NCBI GenBank assembly: GCA_017849585.1
Contig: JAFIGT010000028.1
Span: 1-61,183 of the forward strand
DNA length: 61,183 nucleotides
Direction of reading: 5' to 3'
Origin: Verrucomicrobium sp.
Lineage (GTDB): Bacteria; Verrucomicrobiota; Verrucomicrobiia; Methylacidiphilales; UBA1321
Position 1 is the first letter of the stretch; each line of letters begins with the position of its first letter. Both the position numbers and the translations under genes were made by a program. Shown piece after piece: positions 16,736-24,618 of the stretch. The notes under the pieces are model-generated. The model was given only the letters and a program-made list of their open reading frames with translations. It was not told where the DNA came from and ran no database searches.

Positions 16736-17782
16736 TCAACCGAAGTAGGAACCTGACTTTTTGCGCGCGGCCAAATGGGCCTTGGCCAAAGCAGCGCGTT
16801 TCCCTTGCGGGCTTAAATCAAGATGCGATGTCCCGTCCTTGAGATCGTAATTGAATCCAAGCTTCTTGGTGACTTCCTTCAAATCGTTGATGTGCAGTTT
16901 CGATGCGAAGGGCTGTTCGGTATGAGGGCAAATCGCCTGTTCGCCAATTTCCCCTTCCTTGCGGTAGATCGCCACGCCGAGTTGTGCCGGGCGTTGAAAG
17001 AGATGGAAAAACTTGCCGAAGGGCAACCAGATCAAAAAAAGGATCACACTGATTGCATGTGAGATGGCCATGAATTGATGCGCCTTCCCCTGCATGAATT
17101 CGTAATCCCACGTTAGTCCCAAACCCGTGACTGAAATAGCCAGCAGCAGGATCAAAGGGAGCCAGTCACCCTCAAACGTTTGGATCGCAATTTGCCCCGC
17201 GTCTGTCAATCGCCGACGCATCATGAAAGTGACGCCAATGATCACCAGCACGGAGCACCAGTTGAGAATATGGAACATATTAAAGGCGATCCACGTATGC
17301 AGCGGAAACTCCATCGTCTTGAAACCCCAGAAATAGGCTTCGTAAGTATCGATCGTGCCTTGCTTCAACCCGAAATGAATCCAGCCAAACGTCAGAGGAA
17401 TCGTCACCGCAAAGGCTATCATACAACCCACTACGAGCGAAAGATGCGCGATCCAGCGTTTAGTGCCGCGGTGATAGATGAACTTCTGGCAGACGAAATC
17501 GTTGAAGAAATGCTTCGCCAGTTCCCACCCGTAAACGAACATTTTCCTGCTGAAAAACAATTGCCAGCCCCGCACCCAGTAGCGCCATGTGGGCGGGCGC
17601 TGGAGCCAGACCACATACCGATAGGCGATGCCGAAGCAGGCAAAGATCGTTCCAAAAAGATAGGCGATGAGCGCCCCGTCGAAGTTTTGTAAATTCCGCG
17701 ATCCCACAATCACGGATGCAATGAGCCCCAAGGTCACCACAGTTGCAACAAGAACCGCTTTAAGATTCAGTGTCTGGAACAA
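16736..17782 (-). CDS. cytochrome b-like membrane subunit
   Basis: A 348-residue protein with about six hydrophobic segments (roughly residues 10-28, 36-58, 108-132, 160-185, 207-228, 236-258). Histidines inside or near membrane segments ([33 protein letters not shown]) could ligate haem, as in NarI/DsrM-type quinol-oxidising cytochromes. After residue 260 a soluble tail of about 90 residues faces the cytoplasm and ends in a Lys/Ala-rich stretch. It is the first gene of the nitrate operon and starts 67 bases from the FNR-type box, 16 bases before the catalytic gene. A membrane anchor that feeds electrons from quinol to the iron-sulphur subunit is the best guess. The family assignment is approximate. 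Confidence 0.7.
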   Translation of the reverse strand: MFQTLNLKAVLVATVVTLGLIASVIVGSRNLQNFDGALIAYLFGTIFACFGIAYRYVVWLQRPPTWRYWVRGWQLFFSRKMFVYGWELAKHFFNDFVCQKFIYHRGTKRWIAHLSLVVGCMIAFAVTIPLTFGWIHFGLKQGTIDTYEAYFWGFKTMEFPLHTWIAFNMFHILNWCSVLVIIGVTFMMRRRLTDAGQIAIQTFEGDWLPLILLLAISVTGLGLTWDYEFMQGKAHQFMAISHAISVILFLIWLPFGKFFHLFQRPAQLGVAIYRKEGEIGEQAICPHTEQPFASKLHINDLKEVTKKLGFNYDLKDGTSHLDLSPQGKRAALAKAHLAARKKSGSYFG

Positions 17783-17848
17783 GCCTCACCTCCCATTGAC
17801 GGTATAATGGTCACCAACGACTTATAGGACACAAACTGTATCACGACC

Positions 17849-17862
17849 TTGACCTGGATCAA
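17849..17862. promoter_or_regulatory. FNR/DNR-type box in divergent nitrate-moaA promoter
   Basis: TTGACCTGGATCAA differs from the box at 10320 by a single base and keeps the same downstream AAGGA. It lies 67 bases from the cytochrome b-like gene (minus strand) and 78 bases from the moaA ATG (plus strand), so it could control both directions. Confidence 0.75.
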
Positions 17863-17939
17863 GGATTTAGAATGTTTTCACGTTTTTTAAACCTTTAGCC
17901 TTTGATGAGAACGTAAGATAAGAGTAGTTGTTCTCTATT

Positions 17940-18908
17940 ATGGATGCTTTGGGCCGGATTATTGATTATTTGCGCATCTCCGTTACCGACCGCTGCAACG
18001 AACGCTGCCTCTATTGCATGCCTGAAAGATACAAAGGTTGGGCACAGCGTTCCGATCACATGACAGCAAACGAAATTGTCCAGATCGCCCATAGCGCCAC
18101 GACATTGGGTTTCCGTAAATTCCGACTCACAGGTGGAGAACCACTCCTCCGCCACGATATTGTTGATATTGCCAAAGGCCTCTGGGAATTGCCGGGAGTA
18201 CAGACTCTTGGAATTTCCACCAATGGCACTCGTTTATCCGCATTAGCCGAAGATCTCAAACAAGCGGGAGTGCGCTCTATCAACGTCAGTCTGGATACCC
18301 TCGATGCAACGCGCTATCGCACCATTACAGGCGGCGATCTAAATCAAGCTTTGGAAGGTATCGAAGCGGCACTTTCCGTCGGCTTTGAAGTGATCAAACT
18401 GAATTGCGTGCTCATGCGCGGAGTGAACGAGGAAGACATACTCCCCTTGATCGATTTTGCGGCGAAAGGGGGCATGCCCCTGCGGTTTATCGAGCTGATG
18501 CCTCTGTCACGTACTGACGCCTTGAATGAATCCAATTTTCTCTCAATCGGAGAAATCATGCGACATATTCAGCTGCACGGCAATCTACTCTCTCTTCCTG
18601 GGTATCAACCGGGTCACGGGCCAGCCCGCTATTATGAATTTCAGCCCTCGGGAGCTAAACTTGGCTTTATCGGAGCACTAACCAATCCCCACTTCTGCGA
18701 AAGCTGCAACAAGCTCCGGCTGACAGTTGACGGCAAACTGCGCCCCTGCCTCGGACGCCATGGTGAAATTGATCTTCTTACGCCGCTACGCTTGGGTGCA
18801 ACCGATTCCGAAACACTTCTTCGTACTGCTATTGCCAATAAACCAGAGAACCATGAATTCTCCGATTGTTACACACCTTGGCGTCCGATGACGGCGATCG
18901 GAGGATAA
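17940..18908 (+). CDS. moaA: GTP 3',8-cyclase MoaA
   Basis: A radical SAM enzyme that makes the first molybdenum-cofactor intermediate from GTP. The N-terminal cluster motif is Cys19, Cys23 and Cys26 (DRCNERCLYC). The second cluster is at FCESCNKLRLT and LRPCLG near residues 257-285. The protein ends in Gly-Gly (TAIGG), the conserved tail needed for activity. ATG 17940 is preferred over a TTG four codons upstream. It is divergent from the nitrate operon, with the FNR box between, and is followed directly by moaD. With 322 residues it has normal length. Confidence 0.95.
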   Translation: MDALGRIIDYLRISVTDRCNERCLYCMPERYKGWAQRSDHMTANEIVQIAHSATTLGFRKFRLTGGEPLLRHDIVDIAKGLWELPGVQTLGISTNGTRLSALAEDLKQAGVRSINVSLDTLDATRYRTITGGDLNQALEGIEAALSVGFEVIKLNCVLMRGVNEEDILPLIDFAAKGGMPLRFIELMPLSRTDALNESNFLSIGEIMRHIQLHGNLLSLPGYQPGHGPARYYEFQPSGAKLGFIGALTNPHFCESCNKLRLTVDGKLRPCLGRHGEIDLLTPLRLGATDSETLLRTAIANKPENHEFSDCYTPWRPMTAIGG

Positions 18909-19259
18909 ATGCTCCACCATTCCCATTCAGACCAACCAGAAGGCTCGATCACGACGCTACGAGTCTTGTTTTTCAGTACAGCACGTCAAGCTGTAAAAGC
19001 GTCGGAAACCCAGATTCCCTGCTTCCACTCCTTTGTCCAAAACGAGCTGTGGAGCACGTTATTATCTGTCTATCCGGAGTTGGCCCAACTCCGCCCGCAA
19101 CTTCGACTCGCGCGGAATGGGGAGTTTGTGCGGGATGATGAGATATTTAAACCCGGCGACGAAGTGGCCATTATTCCGCCAGTCTCTGGAGGATGGAAAC
19201 CAGCACGGCCAGTGCCCACTTTATCAGTCGTAGCGGCAGGCAGCGCAAGAAATGGGTGA
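18909..19259 (+). CDS. moaD: molybdopterin synthase small subunit MoaD, C-terminus lost
   Basis: The start ATG follows the moaA stop directly, with GGAGGA before it. The ubiquitin-like MoaD fold is recognisable: LRVLFFSTARQA at the start and FVRDDEIFKPGDEVAIIPPV towards the end. MoaD must end in a free Gly-Gly, which is thiocarboxylated as the sulphur donor. Here SGG (codons ending at 19193) is followed not by a stop but by 22 more codons read out of frame from a transposase remnant. The native stop was evidently replaced by the insertion at about 19191-19193. The encoded protein would lack a usable C-terminus, so this copy is probably inactive unless the tail is removed. No moaE follows. Confidence 0.85.
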   Translation: MLHHSHSDQPEGSITTLRVLFFSTARQAVKASETQIPCFHSFVQNELWSTLLSVYPELAQLRPQLRLARNGEFVRDDEIFKPGDEVAIIPPVSGGWKPARPVPTLSVVAAGSARNG

Positions 19260-19664
19260 AAGTATCGGTGGCGGTGATGGCGTGGGGGGGGGCCGAGTAA
19301 TGACAAGACCCAAGCCTGGAAACTTCTGGAGCGCTCCTTTGCCCAAACCAAGCCGCCTCTGCTTTACGCCGATGCCGGTTACGATGCCGAATGGATTCAC
19401 GGAGTCTGCCGAGAAGACCTTGGCATTGGCAACACCGTCATCAAACCCGCCCGATGCGCCGCCGATGGCACTCGGCGCGGCGAATATAGAGCCCAAATGT
19501 CCGGGCAGTTTCTTAAACGACATCACTACGGGCTTCGCTGGAAAGTCGAAACCTACATCAGTGGACTCAAACGCACCACCGGCTCCACTCTCAACTCTCG
19601 TAACCCTCGGGCACTCCTCAAGGAAGCCGCCTTCAAAGTCCTGGCCTACGCCTTCAATCGTTAG
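19193..19664 (+). pseudogene. DDE transposase remnant, truncated and frameshifted
   Basis: The reading begins METSTASAHFISRSGRQRK at 19193, fused to the end of moaD, and matches the segment just after the first catalytic aspartate of a DDE transposase. It runs into a G-run (19284-19292), where a small deletion shifts the frame; the second part, GPSNDKTQAWKLLERS onward, is open to TAG 19662-19664. The C-terminal segment contains RRGEYRAQM and YGLRWKVETYISGLKRTTG, with the catalytic Glu in WKVET. The N-terminal third and the terminal repeats are not seen. It is the same family as the tail at 1-102. Confidence 0.8.
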
Positions 19665-19701
19665 CTTCCTCATACCTATTCAAAATCGTTTCAACAGAGC
19701 A

Positions 19702-19899
19702 ACATGAATTAAAATCTCCAGATCTATTTCGTTTACGTAGATTATGTGGTTCTATATTACGAAGTAGCGAAATATGGAGAATTCGCTACTAAGTAGTATG
19801 AGACAAATCATCTTGCTTGTTGTTAATTGAGGCATGGTTCGCTTCGATAAACCCTGTTGCCGCAAAGACGGTGCCCTGAGTTATTTTTCCAGTCACATG
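19702..19899 (+). repeat. relaxase-start direct repeat, right copy
   Basis: Gap-free counterpart of 10072-10269 (offset 9,630 bases). Here the repeat runs on into the intact relaxase gene, so this copy keeps the functional start while the left copy is the orphan. Confidence 0.85.
19764..19796. promoter_or_regulatory. inverted repeat upstream of intact relaxase
   Basis: GTAGCGAA (19764-19771) pairs with TTCGCTAC (19782-19789), continuing TTCGCTACTAAGTAG, one base different from the arms at 7402 and 10152. It ends 37 bases before ATG 19834. It is an operator or oriT candidate for the relaxase. Confidence 0.6.
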
Positions 19900-22458
19900 G
19901 CGAAGCGGGATTATCTGACAGAGAGTGGCCAGATAGAGATGGTCTGGTATGGCTATGGGGCGGCCAGGCTGGGGTTGTCTGGTCAAGTTCACGAGGATCA
20001 TTTTGCCCGACTTTGTTCCGGCCATGATCCGTTCACTGATGAGAGTCTCATGTTGCGGGACAAGGGTGAGAACCGTCGTATCTGCTATTTCGGACAAATC
20101 TCCGCACCGAAGGATGTTTCCATTGCCTATCTGTTAGGTGGTGATACCCGCATCGCCGGATGGTGGCAGGAGTCAGTACGGGAAACGCTGGAAGAAATCG
20201 AGGCGATGACCGGAACCCGTGTCCGGTTAGGGGCGGCGATGGAAGATCGGGTTACTGGCAATATGGTGGCGGCGGTTGTCACTCACGATAGCAGTCGCGC
20301 CCTTGATCCACAGTTGCACACGCATGTGTGCATTATTAATGTGACATTTGACTCGGTGGAAAACCGCTGGAAAGCGGTTCAGCCGAACGGCTATTTCAAG
20401 TATCAGAGTTACCTTCGGGAGGTCAGTTATAACAAACTGGCTGAAAAGATGAAGGTGGGTGGCTACCAGATTGAGAAAGCCCGGTTCATTGGATTCAATA
20501 TCAAGGGGTTCCCCGCCGATTTGAGGAAAGATTTCAGCAAGCGCCGGGAAGAGATTGAGCGTGTGGCCAGTATCAGGAATGCCCACAGTCAAGATGAACT
20601 CCAGAGTATCGCCGTTAAAACCCGTGCGGATAAGGTGCATCGAACGCCGGAAGAGCTAAAAGCCTCTTGGCTGAAGGAAGCTGCTGATTATCTCCACAAA
20701 ATCCAGCCAATCATTGCGGCGGCGCAACCGACGGTTGGACGCTCCTTGGCTGTAACGCCGTCTCATACGATGGCATTGGCTCAGGCACATCTGTTTGATC
20801 GGTTGTCGGTGGTGGATGAGCGTATTCTGTTGCGGGAAGCCTTGATTGTAAGCCGGGGCGACTTGACGCTCGCTGAATTAAAACGCGAAATAACGCAACG
20901 AGTGAAGGCGGGCGACTTATTACAACGTGGGAATTTCATTACAACTCCCGAGATGGTGGCGCTGGAAAAGTCGTGTATCGACTGGAGCCGGGAAGGGAAA
21001 GGTTGCTACCGGGAGATGGGAGATTATGCGGCCAGTGCATTCCTGAGCGCGGAGCAGAATCATGCCGCTGAGACCTTGCTTGCGTCGCGTGACCGCCTCG
21101 TTGTGCTGGTTGGTGATGCCGGAGCTGGTAAAACCACTACGCTGTCAGCCATTGTGCGGGGCATCCACAATGCGGGTGGGCTGACATTTTCCTGTGCGCC
21201 GTCATCTGGCGCGACGCTTGAACTGAAAGAGAGGCTTGGTATTCAGTCTGAAACCGTGCAGCAACTGTTGGTCAACGAACGCCTGCAAATGCAGGTGGCG
21301 AATCGAACCATTATTGTCGATGAAGCAGGGCTGCTGTCGATGCACCAGATGGCTGGACTTTGCCGCGTGGGGGAAAGGCACAACTGCCGTCTGCTGCTGG
21401 TCGGTGACGTCAAGCAGCATCACTCGGTGGAAGCGGGGGATGCCCTGCGAGCCCTCCAGAAATATGCTGATGTGGAGACGGTGCGATTGCAGGAAATTCA
21501 TCGGCAAAAAGATGAGGAGTACAAGCAGGTAGTGAAATATCTGGCCGATGGGCTGCCGTACTCGTCTTTTGCAAAACTGGATCAACTCGGGGGAATACAG
21601 CAGGAAAAGGATTGGGATAAACTGCTGAACGAGGCAGCAACGCGCTATGTCGAAAAAATCGCCTCTGGACAATCGTGCCTGGCGGTGTCTCCGGTTTGGT
21701 CAGAGGTTAATGCGTTCACGGCTGTGGTGCGGGAGCGGTTGAAGGAAAGTGGGGCGTTGGGAACTGGGGAAAGGCTGTATAAAGCTGTCCAATCGCTGCA
21801 ATGGACTCCTACCGAAAAATCACAGGTGGAAAATTATCAGGAGGGCGACATGCTGACATTTCACAGGGATAGTGGAGGTCAGAGCAAACATGAAATGGTC
21901 TCGGTTGTCTCCAAAGGCGGGGAAGGTCTTATCTTGGAGCGACAGGACGGTTCACGGTTGGCATTTGATCCACGGGAGCGTAAGGGCTTTGACGTTGGGT
22001 TGCCCCGCATGCTTGCGGTGGCTCCCGGTGAAAAACTTCTGGTGCGGGCCAACTTCGCTGCAAGCCGGTTGAAGACGGGCGATATTGTGACGGTCAAGGA
22101 ATTGAAGGAGGATGGCTCGATTGTGCTGGTGGATGGTCGTGAAATTCCGGCGCACTTTCGTCAATTCACGCATGGATATGCAACGACTTCGCATACCGCT
22201 CAAGGCAAGACCGTCGATCACGGTATTCTCGTTTTGGGAGAGGAGGGATATGCTGCGGCCAATCTCAAACAGGCTTATGTGAGCAATTCCCGGTTCAGCT
22301 ATACCCAGACAGTCTTCATTACCGACAAAAAGCTGGCTTTTGAAGCAATGGCCAAGTTCCAAGAGCGTCCGCTTGCTGTCGAAATAGTCCGTGAATCTGT
22401 TGAGCCAATTACCGAAAAACAAGGCATGAATGTGAAATTGGACGGTTATCGTTACTAG
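19834..22458 (+). CDS. MobF-family relaxase/helicase, TrwC/TraA-like
   Basis: An 874-residue conjugative relaxase that would nick oriT and unwind the transferred strand. The catalytic tyrosine region holds Tyr17 and Tyr27 (Tyr18 and Tyr26 in R388 TrwC). The three-histidine metal site is His151, His162 and His164 (THDSSRALDPQLHTHV), nearly the same spacing and numbering as TrwC. A RecD-like helicase follows: Walker A VGDAGAGKTTT (about 426-436), Walker B-like IIVDEAGLLS, and a C-terminal TTSHTAQGKTVDHGI. It is full length with no frameshift. The coupling protein is 14 kb away on the other strand, separated by the intron and the nitrate cluster. It stops at 22458 and runs straight into a broken rhs segment. 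Confidence 0.93.
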   Translation: MVRFDKPCCRKDGALSYFSSHMAKRDYLTESGQIEMVWYGYGAARLGLSGQVHEDHFARLCSGHDPFTDESLMLRDKGENRRICYFGQISAPKDVSIAYLLGGDTRIAGWWQESVRETLEEIEAMTGTRVRLGAAMEDRVTGNMVAAVVTHDSSRALDPQLHTHVCIINVTFDSVENRWKAVQPNGYFKYQSYLREVSYNKLAEKMKVGGYQIEKARFIGFNIKGFPADLRKDFSKRREEIERVASIRNAHSQDELQSIAVKTRADKVHRTPEELKASWLKEAADYLHKIQPIIAAAQPTVGRSLAVTPSHTMALAQAHLFDRLSVVDERILLREALIVSRGDLTLAELKREITQRVKAGDLLQRGNFITTPEMVALEKSCIDWSREGKGCYREMGDYAASAFLSAEQNHAAETLLASRDRLVVLVGDAGAGKTTTLSAIVRGIHNAGGLTFSCAPSSGATLELKERLGIQSETVQQLLVNERLQMQVANRTIIVDEAGLLSMHQMAGLCRVGERHNCRLLLVGDVKQHHSVEAGDALRALQKYADVETVRLQEIHRQKDEEYKQVVKYLADGLPYSSFAKLDQLGGIQQEKDWDKLLNEAATRYVEKIASGQSCLAVSPVWSEVNAFTAVVRERLKESGALGTGERLYKAVQSLQWTPTEKSQVENYQEGDMLTFHRDSGGQSKHEMVSVVSKGGEGLILERQDGSRLAFDPRERKGFDVGLPRMLAVAPGEKLLVRANFAASRLKTGDIVTVKELKEDGSIVLVDGREIPAHFRQFTHGYATTSHTAQGKTVDHGILVLGEEGYAAANLKQAYVSNSRFSYTQTVFITDKKLAFEAMAKFQERPLAVEIVRESVEPITEKQGMNVKLDGYRY

Positions 22459-22476
22459 TAGTAACCCGGCCAATCG

Positions 22477-22747
22477 GAATGACCGACATGACGGCCTGCA
22501 AGGTCAGATCGGCGCGGGATTCCTTGCGAGTGATGGGGTCAACGTAATCGCCGTAGATGTCCGTTGTGCCAAACGAAGTGGCGATGCTATTGGCTAGACC
22601 AAAAGTGGCGGCGTTGAGCATGGAGCCGGTAAGGCGCTGCTCGCTACGGTCGGTGATGGTGTAGCCGTACTCGTTCTGGACGAAGCTACGGAACGAGGTC
22701 TGGAGGCTCTTGCCGAACCCGCCATCTGGGGCCCGCTCGTTGACGGG
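22477..22747 (-). pseudogene. displaced copy of Rhs core end
   Basis: This 271-base segment aligns without gaps to 25651-25921 inside the large rhs gene. Its translation contains GFGKSLQTSFRSFVQNEYG and MLNAATFGLANSIATSF, then TTDIYGDYVDP, and stays open. It has no start and no Rhs core upstream. Its distal end breaks off close to the relaxase stop codon (22458), so the toxin tip it once carried is gone. Confidence 0.9.
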
Positions 22748-22757
22748 CGTTTCTTTT
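22730..22757 (+). terminator. intrinsic terminator-like hairpin
   Basis: GCCCG CTCGTTGA CGGGC followed by GTTTCTTTTT forms a short GC stem with a T-rich tail on the plus strand. It could stop transcripts coming from the relaxase. It coincides exactly with the edge of the displaced Rhs segment. Confidence 0.5.
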
Positions 22758-22963
22758 TATCGAGATGTCATACTTGATTGCAGAATAGCTCCGTCTTTCT
22801 TGCGGATTTTCATGAATAAATTACCGCCTTTCTGGCCTCCTCCCCAAACAGTAAAACTTAAAATCCCCCACCTCACCTTAGTCTGATTATTCCAAGGCCA
22901 GCCGCATCGAACGCATTCATCTCGCGCAATTCTCAGTGCATCTTCTTTGCTAATTGATCTCAT
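22757..22963 (-). CDS. small protein, probable immunity gene for metallopeptidase tip
   Basis: A 68-residue protein starting MRSISKEDALRIARDEC, with an IRKKDGAIL segment near its end. I do not recognise a family; the first half resembles a PepSY-like helix (KEDALRIARDE). Its ATG overlaps the stop of the zincin-like toxin tip by 4 bases, exactly the arrangement expected of an immunity gene behind a toxin tip. Function is inferred from position only. Confidence 0.55.
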   Translation of the reverse strand: MRSISKEDALRIARDECVRCGWPWNNQTKVRWGILSFTVWGGGQKGGNLFMKIRKKDGAILQSSMTSR

Positions 22964-23640
22964 CGGTTTCCTTCTCCCAATTGGTATCCAATATACCCTG
23001 CGCCAAAAACTCCAGCACCCGCAACGCCACCTTCCAACAATACCCCACCCACGCTTATATTACATCCGTTGACAACTGGATGACGCAATCCTTGAAGCAA
23101 ACTTCGACTGCCATATGTTTCGGCTATTGCTTCTTCCGTGAATCGTAGTAATTGCGAATTATCGTAACCCCACTGACCAATATTCTGCCGGAAAGTCGCT
23201 ACTGATCCGCTACCTCGTGGAGAGAAGAACGAGTGTACTGATTCGTGTCGCAAGGTTGATGCCTGTACGGAGCGGGGTAGACCCGGTTGTAAATACACAC
23301 TCCCATTAGGCTTCGTATAACCTAGTGTAGTACTGCCTGCGATCGCTGGATTAGTCGCAGGGAGCCTTAGTTCCTTGGCCGCGAGATTGAATTCCGCAGA
23401 TGCCATCCTTGTTTCGAGGCGTGAGATGCTGGCAAACGAACGCGAAGCCACGGAAGTTTCAGCACGTGCCAGAGAGGTGAGCGAACTTGCACCTCTGAAC
23501 TCTGGAACAAAGGCGGCGGAGGTCACCAGTCCGATAGCCGCCTGTGTAGGACTGAGTTCTTCTCCAGTGAAAGCGTCGCGTCCTGTGCCAAACTCATACG
23601 CGCTTTTGAGCGCACCAATGCCGGGGATGGCATCAGAAAA
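22960..23640 (-). pseudogene. orphan Rhs toxin tip with pretoxin TG and zincin motif
   Basis: An open frame of 226 codons that begins right after a TAG, without a start codon, so it is a detached C-terminal cassette. It first reads DAIPGIGALKSAYEF and GTGRDAFTGEELSP, the pretoxin-TG type of linker common in Rhs and contact-dependent toxins. The shared joint RLETRMASAE follows, also present in the attached tip of the large rhs gene. Then comes a domain with LRHESVHSFFS, an HExxH zinc-metallopeptidase motif, and a Glu-rich helix (TEEAIAETYG) that could supply the third ligand. The end is hydrophobic and glycine-rich. A GTG at 23526 would allow a shorter product. It is probably silent unless recombined onto the Rhs core. 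Confidence 0.75.
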
Positions 23641-23668
23641 CTATTTTAAATTCTTTCTTCTAAAATTA

Positions 23669-23947
23669 TTAGAAACTTTCTGGAGGAAACTCACTGGTAA
23701 GATATTTTGCATAAGGTTGAAAGCTGAACTGCTTATATTTGGCCTCGTAATTCTCTAGCTGCTTTACAATTTGTTCGAAATAACACTCCTCCCAGTTCAC
23801 CATATAACCGGGAATATTCTCCAAAGTATCGGCGAGGTCATAGGCCTGCGTTGTCTTACCATCTTTTGCCAAATACCGAACATCGGAAAATCCCCTATGC
23901 AGGACAAATAGCAACCTATGGAGCGTATCTGATGGAGGTGTTTTCAT
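23669..23947 (-). CDS. small acidic protein, probable immunity gene
   Basis: A 92-residue protein starting at ATG 23947 (MKTPPSDTLHRLLFVLHRGF), one base after the stop of the preceding toxin-tip fragment. Internal features are NIPGYMVNWEECYFEQIV and a C-terminal FPPESF. No family is recognised. Size, composition and position behind a tip fragment are typical of immunity proteins. Confidence 0.55.
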   Translation of the reverse strand: MKTPPSDTLHRLLFVLHRGFSDVRYLAKDGKTTQAYDLADTLENIPGYMVNWEECYFEQIVKQLENYEAKYKQFSFQPYAKYLTSEFPPESF

Positions 23948-23948
23948 A

Positions 23949-24209
23949 TCAATGAAGATCAACGTCAAGTAAAGGAGTTGTCGATGATTGTCCGGGTAGC
24001 CCTTTGGGTTGTATTTCTATCAGAGGATAATTAGGTCTCAATATTTTACTGAATCTTGGGTCAGCATTTATTATCAGCGTTCGTTTTTCTTGTCGGGCTG
24101 ATTGTGCCCATTTCTCATCGTAGGGGTTTTCTATTTTTGGAGCGAAAAGGAGCGACAACAGTTCCTTGGGGTTTCTGTCGCCATTGTTAGAGCCGTACTC
24201 TCCGGCTCC
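23949..24209 (-). pseudogene. orphan toxin-tip fragment cut by transposase remnant
   Basis: The minus-strand frame ends at 23949 with KGLPGQSSTTPLLDVDLH and reads upstream through NPKELLSLLFAPKIENPYDE until it meets the transposase fragment at about 24210, where the translation turns into the antisense of that gene. Only the last 80 or so residues of a tip remain. The fold is not recognised. Confidence 0.5.
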
Positions 24210-24527
24210 ATGAAACGTCTTACCCCCTATTTGAAAATGCGGGTGCTCGGTGCAATTGAAACCGCTCCCGGCTCCTCGCGTATCGCTCGTATCCGTCATG
24301 TAGCCACTCTCCCGTTTGTGGATGAGTACGGCTACACCCACTTCTTTACCTGGAGGACCATCCAGACGTGGTGGAGTCGCTATCAAAAGAACGGCATTAC
24401 CGAGATGAACAGCAAGCCGCGCTCGGATCGCGGCACGTTCCGTAAAGTATCTCCCGAGGCGGTGCTCGAAGCCGTGCAATCAGTGTTGCCTTCCTTCCAT
24501 CAGAAATCGTTCAAGGTCTCGACTATC
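24210..24527 (+). pseudogene. transposase N-terminal fragment
   Basis: ATG 24210 opens a frame reading MKRLTPYLKMRVLGAIE, FTWRTIQTWWSRYQKNG and KPRSDRGTFRKVSPEAVLEA. This is the helix-turn-helix N-terminus of a DDE integrase-like transposase that I associate with Verrucomicrobiota. After about 106 codons (KSFKVSTIY) the similarity stops and no catalytic domain follows. Terminal repeats are not apparent. It lies between two toxin cassettes and has destroyed the 5' part of one. Confidence 0.7.
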
Positions 24528-24618
24528 TACCTACGATCTTCACGCAACCTCAAAGTTCGAATTGCGCGGCGGCTTCGCAGAATCGTTCCATTGAGCAACC
24601 TTACCTCTGTGACGATAT

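Noticed and set aside
19252-19707. Open frame of 151 codons starting MGESIGGGDGV
   Set aside because: Out of frame with the transposase remnant that occupies the same bases; the transposase frames give recognisable sequence and this one does not.
24210-24479. N-terminal half of a longer minus-strand frame reaching from 24479 to 23949
   Set aside because: This part is antisense to the transposase fragment; only the distal section (23949-24209) looks like a real toxin-tip remnant.
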